In this document: piece after piece, positions 17,906 through 26,683 of the stretch
Position numbering within the stretch: the stretch's first letter is position 1
Layout: each line of letters begins with the position of its first letter
From: Paenibacillus lentus
Lineage (GTDB): Bacteria; Bacillota; Bacilli; Paenibacillales; Paenibacillaceae
DNA: 64,000 nucleotides
NCBI RefSeq assembly: GCF_003931855.1
Contig: NZ_CP034248.1
Location: 1,984,001 to 2,048,000 of the forward strand
Direction of reading: 5' to 3'
Notes under the pieces: generated by a model
The model's input: the letters and a program-made list of their open reading frames with translations, nothing else
What the model was told of the DNA's origin: nothing
Databases searched by the model: none
Made by a program: the position numbers and the translations under genes

Positions 17906-19033
17906 ATGAAGAGGTCTTTTTTAGTAGTTATATTGGCAGGAATGCTTGTCGGTATATTGGGTGGATGTGCAGCGAACGACGGCAAGCAGGCTCAGAGCGA
18001 TACAATTCGAATTGGTCTGGCGGCACCGATTTCCGGCACGCAGGCACAGTATGGACAGGCATTTAAAAATGGCGCCGAGCTCGCAGCGGCACAAATTAAT
18101 GAGGCGGGCGGAATCGACGGCAAGCTGGTCGAGATTGTCGTTCAGGACGATAAGGGAGATTCTAACGAGGCTGTCAACGTAGCCAACAAATTCGTATCGG
18201 ATAAGAGCATTCTCGCTGTAGTCGGTCATTTTAACAGCTCGGCTACATTGGCGACAGCACCTGTTTATAACAAAAATAAAATCGTAGAAATTTCACCATC
18301 TTCCAGTGCGCCTGGCGTTACGCATGCAGGAGAGTACACATTCCGGGTCATTACGACGGATGCGTTCCAGGCCGATTATTTGGCAGGCTGGTCTAAGGAA
18401 CTCGGATACAGCAAGGTTGCACTGATTTATGAGCAATCCGACTTTGGGCTTGGTCTGCTGGATGTCTACCAAAAATCAGCTCCAGAATATGGTGTCGAGG
18501 TTGTAGCTGCAGAAGCTTATAACCCTGGTGACAAAGATTTTAGCACGATTCTGACGAAGATCAAAGAAAAACAGCCGGAGGCCATCTTTATCGGTGGATT
18601 CTACAATGAGGCAGCTTTGATTTCGCAGCAAGCGAAGAAGCTGAACCTGTCTGTTGACTTTATTGGTGTGGACAGCCTTTACTCGGAAGCCCTGCTTGAG
18701 CTGGGCGGAGAGTCTGTCGAAGGCTTTAAGATCATCGGCTTCTTCTTTCCAGGCGGCGACAATGAGGAAGCAACTAAATTTGCTGCAGATTACGAGGCGG
18801 CTTACAACAGCCAACCGGATACCTACGCTGCTTACTCCTATGTGGCGACTTCGGTTGTCATCGAAGCGATTAAAGAGAAAGGCGCCGATCGTGAGAGCAT
18901 TAAGACGTATCTGGAAACCTTGAAGGATTACAAGGGAGCGACTGGCGTGCTAAGCTTCGACGAGAACGGTGACGTCGAGACGATTCCTTCGAAATTGACG
19001 GTTCAAGACGGCAAGTTTGAATTGTATAAATAA
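17906..19033 (+). CDS. livK: branched-chain-amino-acid-type ABC transporter lipoprotein
   Basis: 375 residues. Type II lipoprotein signal ending ILGG-C at about residue 21, then a LivJ/LivK (periplasmic binding type I) fold: IRIGLAAPISGTQAQYGQAF at the start of the mature domain and VGHFNSSATLATAPVY in the ligand cleft. ATG 17906 has GAGGGGGA upstream. First gene of a five-gene transporter. The family binds branched-chain amino acids but also amides and urea; the ligand here is not evident. Confidence 0.92.
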   Translation: MKRSFLVVILAGMLVGILGGCAANDGKQAQSDTIRIGLAAPISGTQAQYGQAFKNGAELAAAQINEAGGIDGKLVEIVVQDDKGDSNEAVNVANKFVSDKSILAVVGHFNSSATLATAPVYNKNKIVEISPSSSAPGVTHAGEYTFRVITTDAFQADYLAGWSKELGYSKVALIYEQSDFGLGLLDVYQKSAPEYGVEVVAAEAYNPGDKDFSTILTKIKEKQPEAIFIGGFYNEAALISQQAKKLNLSVDFIGVDSLYSEALLELGGESVEGFKIIGFFFPGGDNEEATKFAADYEAAYNSQPDTYAAYSYVATSVVIEAIKEKGADRESIKTYLETLKDYKGATGVLSFDENGDVETIPSKLTVQDGKFELYK

Positions 19034-19041
19034 TTGATTCC

Positions 19042-19070
19042 GGAGCAGGATTGAATTTCATTCCTGCTCC
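19042..19070 (+). terminator. hairpin between binding-protein and permease genes
   Basis: GGAGCAGGA / TCCTGCTCC, 11-nt loop, without a T run. It probably stabilises or partly terminates the binding-protein message, giving more lipoprotein than permease. Confidence 0.55.
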
Positions 19071-19092
19071 CTGGCTTTGAAAGGATGTTAGT

Positions 19093-19965
19093 ATGCTCCT
19101 TCAACAATTAACCAACGGATTGACGATCGGGATGATATACGCCCTGATCGCGCTAGGCTATACGATGGTCTATGGCATATTGAAAATCGTGAATTTCGCG
19201 CACGGCGATATTTTTATGATGGGCAGTTTCTTGGGGCTCTTTTTCATGAAAGAGTTCGATCTGCCGTTATATCTAGCCTTTCTGTTATCTGCCGTTGTGA
19301 CGTCCGGGATTGGAATTCTGATCGAGCGGTTGGCTTACCGTCCGCTGCGGCTGGCAGATCGGATCGTTCCCTTAATTAGTGCGTTAGGGGTATCCACATT
19401 TTTAATCAGTTTAGCTCAAAAATTATGGGGGACGGAAATGCGTCCGTTTCCGACGGCGTTTGGCAGCCGTACCTATACATTAGGAAGTATTACGTTTTCG
19501 GAAATTCAAATATTAATATTGATTTTGTCTTTTATCTTGATGCTGGGCTTACATCTGTTCGTCACGAAGACCAAGACCGGAACGGCGATGCGCGCCACAT
19601 CAATGAGTCTGAACAACGCGGCTCTGATGGGTATCAATACGAACCGCATGATCAGCCTTGCCTTCGGCATTGGCTCTGCACTGGCGGCATGTGCTGGTAT
19701 TATGGTCGGTATTTACTACAATGCGGTGTATCCAACGATGGGGTATATGGCAGGGATTAATGCGTTTACGGCTGCGGTACTCGGCGGAATCGGCAACATT
19801 CCCGGTGCGATGCTGGGCGGGATACTGCTCGGGCTGGTCGAGACGCTGGGCGGAGCCTATATTTCTACGCAGTATAAGAGCGTCATATCGTTTGCGATTC
19901 TGATCATCGTGCTGCTGATCCGACCGTCCGGCATACTCGGCAAAAAAGATATCAACAAGGTGTAG
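19093..19965 (+). CDS. livH: ABC transporter permease, LivH family
   Basis: 290 residues, about eight membrane helices, with the LivH opening LTNGLTIGMIYALIALGYTM and the coupling region ATSMSLNNAALMGINTNRM. The C-terminus (AILIIVLLIRPSGILG) is typical. With LivM it forms the membrane channel. Stop is directly followed by the livM start. Confidence 0.92.
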   Translation: MLLQQLTNGLTIGMIYALIALGYTMVYGILKIVNFAHGDIFMMGSFLGLFFMKEFDLPLYLAFLLSAVVTSGIGILIERLAYRPLRLADRIVPLISALGVSTFLISLAQKLWGTEMRPFPTAFGSRTYTLGSITFSEIQILILILSFILMLGLHLFVTKTKTGTAMRATSMSLNNAALMGINTNRMISLAFGIGSALAACAGIMVGIYYNAVYPTMGYMAGINAFTAAVLGGIGNIPGAMLGGILLGLVETLGGAYISTQYKSVISFAILIIVLLIRPSGILGKKDINKV

Positions 19966-19968
19966 GTG

Positions 19969-20940
19969 ATGAACTTGAGCTTAAGGAAAAAAACAGTCAC
20001 ATGGGCAATGGCGGCACTGTTAATCGTTTTGCCATTGGTGCTGCAGCAGGTGAATGATTACTGGATGCACATCGTGATCATGATCGGGATTTTTTCTATC
20101 CTGTCCATGAGTCTCAACGTCATTATCGGATACGCCGGGCAATTTGCGCTTGGACATGCTGCTTTTTATGGCATCGGCGCTTATTCCGCGGCCCTGCTTA
20201 TGATACATTTCCAAATTTCGTTTTGGGTTGCGCTTCCTGCCGCCGCTATTATTGCAGGATTTTTCGGTTTTTTATTGGGAACCCCAGTCATACGTCTACG
20301 GGGGGATTATCTTGGAATCGTGACCCTTGGCTTCGGAGAAATCGTACGGCTCATCTTCGTTAATTGGGTGGATGTGACGCGCGGGCCTATGGGGCTGCCA
20401 GGGATTCCCGCTCCAACTTTATTTGGCTTCACCTTTAGCGGAAAAATGGAATTTTATTATTTGATTCTAGTGCTTGTACTGCTGACGTTTTTCGTCATTA
20501 ACCGTATCGTGCATTCCGGCGTAGGCCTCAGTCTCTTGACCATTCGCGAGGATGAGACTTTGGCGCAATCGATCGGCATCCGTCCGAATAAATACAAGCT
20601 GCTCGCTTTTACGGTGGGAGCATTTTTTGCCGGTATCGCGGGGGCCTTCTGGGCAGCATATATTTCCTACGTCAGCCCGGATGCCTTCCGCTATTTGGAT
20701 TCGGTCAATATTCTGGCGATGGTCATTCTGGGCGGATCGGCCAGTCTTCCCGGCTCGGTTCTCGGTGCGGTCATTCTCGTGGTGGCTCCTGAGCTGCTGC
20801 GGTATATGAGTGATTATAGAATGATGCTGCTGGGACTGGCGATTGTTCTGATGATGATCTTTAAGCCAACTGGATTCTGGGGAGAGAAGCACCGCAAGTA
20901 TAATTTTTACGGCATGGCGCGGAAGGGTGAGGGCAAGTGA
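19969..20940 (+). CDS. livM: ABC transporter permease, LivM family
   Basis: 323 residues, about nine helices. Family marks: SMSLNVIIGYAGQFALGHAA and the coupling loop LTIREDETLAQSIGIRPNKY; C-terminal IFKPTGFWG. The start is ATG 19969 or the in-frame GTG 19966; AAGGTG upstream suits 19969. Overlaps the next gene by one base (TGATG). Confidence 0.92.
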   Translation: MNLSLRKKTVTWAMAALLIVLPLVLQQVNDYWMHIVIMIGIFSILSMSLNVIIGYAGQFALGHAAFYGIGAYSAALLMIHFQISFWVALPAAAIIAGFFGFLLGTPVIRLRGDYLGIVTLGFGEIVRLIFVNWVDVTRGPMGLPGIPAPTLFGFTFSGKMEFYYLILVLVLLTFFVINRIVHSGVGLSLLTIREDETLAQSIGIRPNKYKLLAFTVGAFFAGIAGAFWAAYISYVSPDAFRYLDSVNILAMVILGGSASLPGSVLGAVILVVAPELLRYMSDYRMMLLGLAIVLMMIFKPTGFWGEKHRKYNFYGMARKGEGK

Positions 20941-21716
20941 TGGAGAAGGTACTGGAGCTGGATAAAGTATCAGTTAAATTCGGCGGACTGGTCGCCTTGA
21001 ATAACGTCGACATGACGTTATGCCGTGGCGAGATATTATCGATTATCGGACCGAACGGAGCGGGGAAAACAACGCTGTTCAACCTGCTAACAGGCATCTA
21101 TCAGCCTACCTCCGGTAAAATCATTTATAAGAATCGGGTCATCAATCGGTTGAAGCCGTTCAAGCGGGTGAGCTTGGGGATCGCCCGAACCTTTCAAAAT
21201 ACAAGGCTGCTGAAACAAATGACCGTGCTGGAAAACGTGCTTGTCGCTCATGCCGAGTGCAATGGGGAGACGCTGCTGCAATCGATTTTTGCTCGGGGAT
21301 CGACGGAGAAACGGCGTGCAGCCATTGTGCAGGAATGCGTAGCGAAACTGGAGGTAGTAGGGCTGGCGGATAAGCTGGATATTCTCGCTGGAAGCCTGCC
21401 TTACGGGGAACAGCGGCTGCTGGAGATTGCCAGGGCGCTAGCCACCGGTTGCGAGATTTTGCTGTTGGATGAACCGGCGGCGGGAATGAATGCAACGGAA
21501 AAAGCCGAGCTCGTCAAAAAAATTCGCCAGTTGTCGAAGGAATTTAACATAGAGATCATTTTGATTGAGCACGACATCAGCATGATTATGGATATTTCCG
21601 ACCGCATCGTTGTTTTGAACTACGGCGAGAAGATTGCCGAAGGCAGCGCGGAGCAGATTCAAAGCAACCCTGAAGTCATCAAAGCTTATTTGGGCGGGGA
21701 GGTCGAGGAAGCTTGA
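20940..21716 (+). CDS. livG: ABC transporter ATP-binding protein, LivG family
   Basis: 258 residues. Walker A GPNGAGKTT, signature SLPYGEQRLLEIARAL (LPYGEQ in place of LSGGQ, normal for LivG), Walker B ILLLDEPAAGMN and H-loop LIEHDIS. ATP hydrolysis drives uptake together with LivF. Coupled by overlap to both neighbours. Confidence 0.93.
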   Translation: MEKVLELDKVSVKFGGLVALNNVDMTLCRGEILSIIGPNGAGKTTLFNLLTGIYQPTSGKIIYKNRVINRLKPFKRVSLGIARTFQNTRLLKQMTVLENVLVAHAECNGETLLQSIFARGSTEKRRAAIVQECVAKLEVVGLADKLDILAGSLPYGEQRLLEIARALATGCEILLLDEPAAGMNATEKAELVKKIRQLSKEFNIEIILIEHDISMIMDISDRIVVLNYGEKIAEGSAEQIQSNPEVIKAYLGGEVEEA

Positions 21717-22441
21717 CAAGCGACAACCAATCCATCTTAGAAATAAAAAATTTAAGCGTGAATTACGGAGTGATCTCGGCTGTAAAACAGATGAATCTCC
21801 ATATTCAACCCGGGGAAATCGTGGCGCTGATCGGGACGAATGGCTCGGGGAAAACCTCGGCGCTGCGCAGTATTTCCGGCCTGAACAAGGAACTTCAAGG
21901 GCAAGTCTGGTTTGAGGGAAAAGAGATTACGAAGCTGGAGCCGCATCAGATCGTGAAGAGAGGCATCTCGCAGGTTCCTGAGGGCAGAGGCGTGTTTCCT
22001 GATTTGACGGTGCTCGAGAACCTGAAGTTAGGCGCCTATGTCCGGAAAGACAAGGCGGCCATTGCCACGGATATACAAAGCATGTTCGCATTGTTTCCGC
22101 GCCTGGAGGAGCGCAAGAAGCAGTTGGCCGGAACGATGAGCGGCGGGGAGCAGCAAATGCTAGCGATCGCTCGCGCTCTAATGGCCAGACCGAAGCTGCT
22201 GCTGCTCGATGAGCCTTCTATGGGTCTTGCTCCGCTGATCGTGAAGGAGATCTTCGCAGCAATTCGCCAGGTGAACGAGGAAGGCGTATCCGTGTTGCTG
22301 GTGGAACAGAACGCCACCATGGCGCTGGCTACAGCGCATCGCGGATATGTGATGGAGACAGGCAGCATTGTCGTAGAAGGCGAGGCTGCGGAGTTGAAGA
22401 ATAATGACGTGGTCAAATCCGTTTATTTGGGGATCGGCTAA
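21713..22441 (+). CDS. livF: ABC transporter ATP-binding protein, LivF family
   Basis: 242 residues. Walker A GTNGSGKTS (Asn/Thr variant), signature TMSGGEQQMLAIARAL, Walker B LLLLDEPSMGLAP. Begins with TTG 21713 overlapping the livG stop by 4 bp, with GGGGAGG upstream. Last gene of the transporter; no obvious terminator follows, and an 830-bp repeat-rich region begins. Confidence 0.93.
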   Translation: MTSDNQSILEIKNLSVNYGVISAVKQMNLHIQPGEIVALIGTNGSGKTSALRSISGLNKELQGQVWFEGKEITKLEPHQIVKRGISQVPEGRGVFPDLTVLENLKLGAYVRKDKAAIATDIQSMFALFPRLEERKKQLAGTMSGGEQQMLAIARALMARPKLLLLDEPSMGLAPLIVKEIFAAIRQVNEEGVSVLLVEQNATMALATAHRGYVMETGSIVVEGEAAELKNNDVVKSVYLGIG

Positions 22442-22484
22442 TGGCAAGGAATAGAGAGAGGTTGTGCTTATGAACTTAAATCAT

Positions 22485-22548
22485 CTAGAAATCTGGGTGC
22501 GACAGCGATCGTAGGAAGGAACATTTTGCGTACTTATACGTATTTGTC
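22485..22548 (+). repeat. dispersed repeat module B, copy 2
   Basis: AATCTGGGTGCGACAGCGAT then CGTAGGAAGGAACATTTTGCG; matches 37648-37690 and the reverse of 12622-12672. A 14-codon open frame with AGAGAGG upstream (22470) runs into it; I do not think it is a gene. Confidence 0.7.
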
Positions 22549-22559
22549 CGCATCTATTA

Positions 22560-22770
22560 CGAAGAGTGCGAGCGATATCGAAGAGTGCGAGCTATATCGA
22601 AGAGTGCGGAGACTATATCGAAGAATGTGAGCTATGTCCAGGAATATGATCTATGTCGAAGTGTGCGAGCTATATCGAAGAATGTGGGCTATGTCCAAGT
22701 GTGCGAGCTATATCGAAGAATGTGGGCTATGTCCAAGAATATGATCTATGTTGAAGAGTGTGACCTATAG
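22560..22770 (+). repeat. tandem array, 11 units of 19 bp
   Basis: The unit is CGAAGAGTGCGAGCTATAT with variants (CGAAGAATGTGGGCTATGT, CCAAGTGTGCGAGCTATAT); one unit is 21 bp. It opens a frame of 61 codons (22585-22770) whose translation only reflects the repeat. There are no spacers, so this is not a CRISPR array. Confidence 0.85.
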
Positions 22771-22803
22771 TATAGCAAGAGTGTAACTTATTTTAAGAAT
22801 GCA

Positions 22804-23000
22804 ACCTGCCTAAATGGATTTATAGTAGTTAGTTTTTGCGTAAAAGATGGGAAAGTAGATCTAAATGGATTTCATGTCGTTAGAAGTGGGGAAAAAGCCT
22901 AACTCGGGCTGGATTCTTGATTCTAGGAGCATAAAATCCATCTAGTTCCCTGAAACAATAGCTTAGAGCGTAACTAGATACATGAAATCCATTTAGAGTA
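22804..23000 (+). repeat. dispersed repeat module A, copy 2
   Basis: Contains CTAAATGGATTT (22810), CTAAATGGATTTCATGT (22861-22877), TAAAATCCATCTAG (22932) and ACATGAAATCCATTTAG (22980-22996). The second and fourth blocks are perfect 17-bp inverted copies about 100 bp apart. Homologous to 37425-37625 and, reversed, to 12425-12605 and 42317-42516. Confidence 0.85.
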
Positions 23001-23009
23001 CGATGGCAC

Positions 23010-23127
23010 AGTGTGTTACCGCTTCAGTGCAATAGTCTAGTGTATGATGGCTTAGTTCAATAGGCTAGTATGCAACAGCCTAATATGCAACAGCCTAGTG
23101 TATGACAACTGGGAATACAATAGCTTA
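23010..23127 (+). repeat. degenerate 15-bp tandem array
   Basis: About seven imperfect units on the theme TATGCAACAGCCTAG follow module A directly. From 23128 to 23260 I see nothing else beyond AT-rich sequence that probably holds the promoter of the next operon. Confidence 0.65.
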
Positions 23128-23273
23128 TATAAGATGAACTAAAGGATGTATTTGCCCCAGATTGATTTTAATAGCATTCCTTTGAATATTATTGTGCAAT
23201 ATACAGCCGCTTGTGCTGCAATGGGATATTGTTGAAGTTAGTACAGATAGATTATTAGAGGAGGCGTCTGAAA

Positions 23274-23831
23274 ATGAGCCAAGAAAAACAGGATAAAATA
23301 CAAGAGGATTCGCAGCAAAAGCTGAACCATGACGAAAGTCTGGAGCCGGTATCCCCTTATACGATCATGGCGAAATTGTTCGCCCATCTCTCCAAAGCAG
23401 TAGTGGACCGCTTTGGAGAAGAAGGGAAGGACGCAATCCGCGAAGGAGTGCGCACGTTTGGCGAGGAACGTGGGCGGGATATAGCTCGCCGTGCTGCGGC
23501 TGCCGGGCAGCCGAATGATATTCATAGCTATTTGCCGAACTACGATATGGGGCGCAGCGATCTGTTCGAATATGAGACAGAATACCATCCGGTTGAGATC
23601 GAGCAGAACTTTACAAGATGTGCATTTGGGGATCAATGGAAGAAGGATGGGATGGAGGAGTACGGAATACTCTACTGCGAGATGATTGATCCGGCGATTG
23701 CAAGAGGCTACAATCCGAATTTTGAAGTTGTGCATGACAAATACTTGCTTAAAGACGGGAATTGCCATTTCAGGTTCCAGATGAAACCATCGGAGAAGGA
23801 GCCTGGAGGTGAGGAGAATGGAGATCAATAA
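23274..23831 (+). CDS. L-2-amino-thiazoline-4-carboxylic acid hydrolase family protein
   Basis: 185 residues. After a polar N-terminus (about 30 residues), an ATC-hydrolase domain: AKLFAHLSKAVVDRFGEEG, FTRCAFGDQWK and the signature EEYGILYCEMIDPAIARGYN. Characterised members open the thiazoline ring of L-ATC to give N-carbamoyl-L-cysteine; many Firmicute members are uncharacterised. AGAGGAGGCG precedes ATG 23274. Its end overlaps the start of an M20 amidohydrolase gene by 14 bp, which supplies the logical next step. Confidence 0.82.
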   Translation: MSQEKQDKIQEDSQQKLNHDESLEPVSPYTIMAKLFAHLSKAVVDRFGEEGKDAIREGVRTFGEERGRDIARRAAAAGQPNDIHSYLPNYDMGRSDLFEYETEYHPVEIEQNFTRCAFGDQWKKDGMEEYGILYCEMIDPAIARGYNPNFEVVHDKYLLKDGNCHFRFQMKPSEKEPGGEENGDQ

Positions 23832-25053
23832 GGATCGCTTGTGGACGAGAGTGATGGAGCTCGGGGAAATCGGAAAGCAGACTAGCGGGGGAGTTACCCG
23901 CTTTTCTTTTACGCCTGATGAATCCCGTGCAAAGGATCTTGTTATCGCATATATGAAGGAGGCCGGGCTGGCTGTTCGGGAAGATGCAGTTGGTAATATC
24001 ATCGGCCGTCGGGAAGGGACGAATCCCGCCGCCTCCGTAGTCCTCACAGGGTCCCATATCGATACGGTTCCCGACGGAGGAATGTTCGATGGAGCGCTCG
24101 GCGTGCTGTCGGCCATAGAAGCGCTGCAGCGAATGGATGAGCTGGGAATTCAGAACGTTCATCCAATCGAGGTCATCGCTTTTACGGACGAAGAGGGCTC
24201 CCGGTTCGGATTTGGGATGATCGGCAGCCGAGCTGTGGCCGGAACGCTGCGGCTGGAGGATTTGGAGCAGCGGGATGAACAGGCGGTTTCGATTGCCGAT
24301 GCGATGCGGACTGCGGGTCTTGTGCCTGAACGTATAGGGGAAGCGGAGAAGCCGCCGCATGAAGTGAAGGCCTATATAGAGCTGCATATTGAGCAGGGGC
24401 GGGTACTGGAGAATTTAGATGAGCCTGTAGGCCTCGTGACAGGCATCGCCGGGCCCCTCTGGCAGCAGTTTACGTTGAGTGGACAGGCTGGTCACGCCGG
24501 GGCAACCCCGATGCATCTGCGAAGAGATCCGATGCAGGCAGCAGCGGAAATTATGAGCTATATTTATGCTGAAACGAGGAATTTCAGAAACGCAGTGGCT
24601 ACGGTAGGGAAGCTTCGTGCTCTGCCTGGCGGAGTAAATGTCATCCCGGGGGAAGTTCAATTCTCGCTCGATTTGCGGGATATCGATGAAGCTGAACGGG
24701 ACCGGCTGGAGGCGAGTATTCATGCCTACAGCAAGCAGGTCTGCGAGAAGCAGGGGATCGGATTGCAGATCGATCTGCTTCAAAGAGTAGCGCCAGCTCC
24801 CAGTTCCCCAGTGGTGCAGGAGGCGGTAGCCCAGGCTGGCAAACTCGCCGGATTGTCAGAGCTGCCACGATTAGTGAGCGGTGCCGGCCATGATGGAATG
24901 CAGTTTAGCTCCCATTGGCCGCTGGGCATGATTTTCGTGCGTTCCCGTGACGGCATCAGCCACAATCCGAAGGAATGGAGCTCTCCCGAGGACTGCGCGG
25001 CGGGAACAGAAGTGCTGTATCATACCTTGCTGGAGCTGGCGAAAGAAAGATAG
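23818..25053 (+). CDS. M20 Zn-dependent amidohydrolase (N-carbamoyl-L-amino-acid hydrolase / allantoate amidohydrolase family)
   Basis: 411 residues. Metal ligands are in TGSHIDTVPDGG and FDGALGVL, the base Glu in FTDEEGSRFG, ELHIEQG, and the C-terminal His of GISHNPKEWS; the dimerisation-lid motif GQAGHAGATPM is present. The family removes carbamoyl groups from N-carbamoyl amino acids, allantoate or ureidoglycine. ATG 23818 has GGAGGTGAG 6 bp upstream, inside the preceding gene. Next to an ATC-hydrolase-like gene, an N-carbamoyl-cysteine amidohydrolase role is plausible; general N-carbamoyl-amino acid use is the alternative. Confidence 0.88.
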   Translation: MEINKDRLWTRVMELGEIGKQTSGGVTRFSFTPDESRAKDLVIAYMKEAGLAVREDAVGNIIGRREGTNPAASVVLTGSHIDTVPDGGMFDGALGVLSAIEALQRMDELGIQNVHPIEVIAFTDEEGSRFGFGMIGSRAVAGTLRLEDLEQRDEQAVSIADAMRTAGLVPERIGEAEKPPHEVKAYIELHIEQGRVLENLDEPVGLVTGIAGPLWQQFTLSGQAGHAGATPMHLRRDPMQAAAEIMSYIYAETRNFRNAVATVGKLRALPGGVNVIPGEVQFSLDLRDIDEAERDRLEASIHAYSKQVCEKQGIGLQIDLLQRVAPAPSSPVVQEAVAQAGKLAGLSELPRLVSGAGHDGMQFSSHWPLGMIFVRSRDGISHNPKEWSSPEDCAAGTEVLYHTLLELAKER

Positions 25054-25296
25054 ATAGAGGATCATTCAGTATTAGGGAGCCGTCAGAATAGGAAGGTGCT
25101 AGCTTAAAAGGGGTAACAGACGGAGCCTCTGATATTAAGGTATATTCTGGAATATGCTAAGATAAACTTAAATAAGGGGCCGGTTGCGCCCGACCCCTCT
25201 GCACAACTTCCGCTATAAGAGCGGTTGGCTGGATGAGGTACAGAAATAGACCGTCACCCTATCACTAGCTGCACCCTAATTGTTAGACACACTTAA

Positions 25297-26654
25297 GGGT
25301 CTGTCAAGAATTTTGTGTAAACGAATGTAGAGGGTGATGCTTAGAGGGGGACTCCGCCCCCCTACCTCAAGTGCTGACCCACGCGATCAGGGAAGAAAAC
25401 CGAAAACTGTAGCAGCATTTGTCCCCAGTTCTGAACACGGCCCGTCCATTTCCGTACAACGTCCATTGTGGATAAATACAGCATTTTAAGGAGAGCCTCG
25501 TCGCTCGGAAAGATGCTTTTGCCTTTTGTCACTTTGCGCAGTTGACGGTGATAACTCTCGATCATGTTCGTGGTGTAGATCAACTTGCGAATTTCCGGCG
25601 GGTACTTGAAGAATGTAGCGAGCTCGCTCCAGTTGTTGCGCCAAGAACGGACGATCAGAGGATACTTTTTGCCCCACTCCTCCTCAAAGCGATCTAGCTC
25701 CACAAGCGCCGCTTCTTCGGTTGCTGCTTTGTAGATCGGCTTCAGATCGGCAGTCACCTTCTTCAAGTCCTTGTAGGACACGTAGCGCGTTGAATTACGG
25801 ATTTGATGGATGATGCACTTCTGAATTTCTGTAGCGGGATAACAAGCGCTTATCGCTTGCGAGAAACCGGTTAGATTATCGACACACGTAATGAGAATGT
25901 CTTGTACGCCGCGGTTTTTTAACTCGTTCAAGACATTGAGCCAGAACTTGGCCGACTCGTTTTCGCCAATCCACATGCCTAGGACGTCTTTATTCCCGTC
26001 CAGATCGATGCCGATGACCATGTAAGCCGCCTTGTTGACAATAGCTCCGTCTTGCTTCACTTTGAAATGAATGGCGTCGAGAAAGACAACGGCATATACG
26101 CTCTGTAGCGGCCGATTTTGCCATTCCTTAACCATAGGGATAACCTTGTTTGTCACGTTCGAGATCAGTGTCGGGGAGACTTCGATGCCATACAACTGCT
26201 GTAGATGATCTTGAATTTCACGCGTGCTGACGCCCTTCGCGTAAAGCGCAATGATCTGTTCCTCAATGCCTGTGACATTGGACTGATGCTTCTTCACCAC
26301 AAGCGGTTCAAACTCGCCCAAGCGATCACGGGGTACGATTATTTCTTGCTCACCATACTCACTGACGACAGTTTTCTTGCTTTTGCCATTACGGCTGTTT
26401 GACGTTGCTTTCGCCGTGATGTCGTGCTTGGCATAGCCCAGATGTGTTTCCATCTCCGCTTCGAGCATCTCCTGGATTGTTTCTGCAAACAGGTTCTTTA
26501 ATGCGTTTTGAGCATCCTGTGCCGTTACCAGATTATTCTCTTTAATGAAGTCGCGCAACTGTTGTTTCGTCCAAAGTCCCATGTATTCTCCCAACCTTTC
26601 TATTAGTTCCATTTTAATAGGTTTTGGAGTTTACACAAACTATTTTACAGACTC
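25297..26654 (-). mobile_element. intact IS256-family insertion sequence
   Basis: 26-bp imperfect terminal inverted repeats: GGGTCTGTCAAGAATTTTGT on the left (from 25297), and on the right, reversed from 26654, GAGTCTGTAAAATAGTTTGT, both continuing GTAAAC. They are flanked by a perfect 8-bp direct repeat ACACTTAA at 25289-25296 and 26655-26662. One full-length transposase gene inside. The perfect duplication and intact gene point to a recent insertion. Confidence 0.93.
25362..26582 (-). CDS. IS256-family transposase (Mutator superfamily)
   Basis: About 406 residues. DDE-type catalytic residues appear as Asp in VVFLDAIHFKV, Asp in ITCVDNLTGFSQA and Glu in YTTNMIESYHRQLRK. The N-terminus (TKQQLRDFIKENNLVTAQDA) and EMLEAEMETHLGYAKHD are standard for the family. 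ATG 26582 has GGTTGGGAG upstream; a further in-frame ATG lies at 26612. Frame uninterrupted, so it is probably functional. Confidence 0.95.
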   Translation of the reverse strand: MGLWTKQQLRDFIKENNLVTAQDAQNALKNLFAETIQEMLEAEMETHLGYAKHDITAKATSNSRNGKSKKTVVSEYGEQEIIVPRDRLGEFEPLVVKKHQSNVTGIEEQIIALYAKGVSTREIQDHLQQLYGIEVSPTLISNVTNKVIPMVKEWQNRPLQSVYAVVFLDAIHFKVKQDGAIVNKAAYMVIGIDLDGNKDVLGMWIGENESAKFWLNVLNELKNRGVQDILITCVDNLTGFSQAISACYPATEIQKCIIHQIRNSTRYVSYKDLKKVTADLKPIYKAATEEAALVELDRFEEEWGKKYPLIVRSWRNNWSELATFFKYPPEIRKLIYTTNMIESYHRQLRKVTKGKSIFPSDEALLKMLYLSTMDVVRKWTGRVQNWGQMLLQFSVFFPDRVGQHLR

Positions 26655-26683
26655 ACACTTAACATTGGAGGTGTATTTTCTTT

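Noticed and set aside
22560-22770. Possible CRISPR array
   Set aside because: Units of 19 bp follow each other without spacers and diverge gradually; no cas genes nearby.
22585-22770. 61-codon open frame
   Set aside because: It is only the translation of the 19-bp tandem array; no ribosome site.
25147-25240. GC-rich hairpins after the M20 gene (GGGGcCGG/CCCGaCCCC; CCGCT/AGCGG)
   Set aside because: No T run and no IS ends matched; may be debris of another element, but I cannot support a call.
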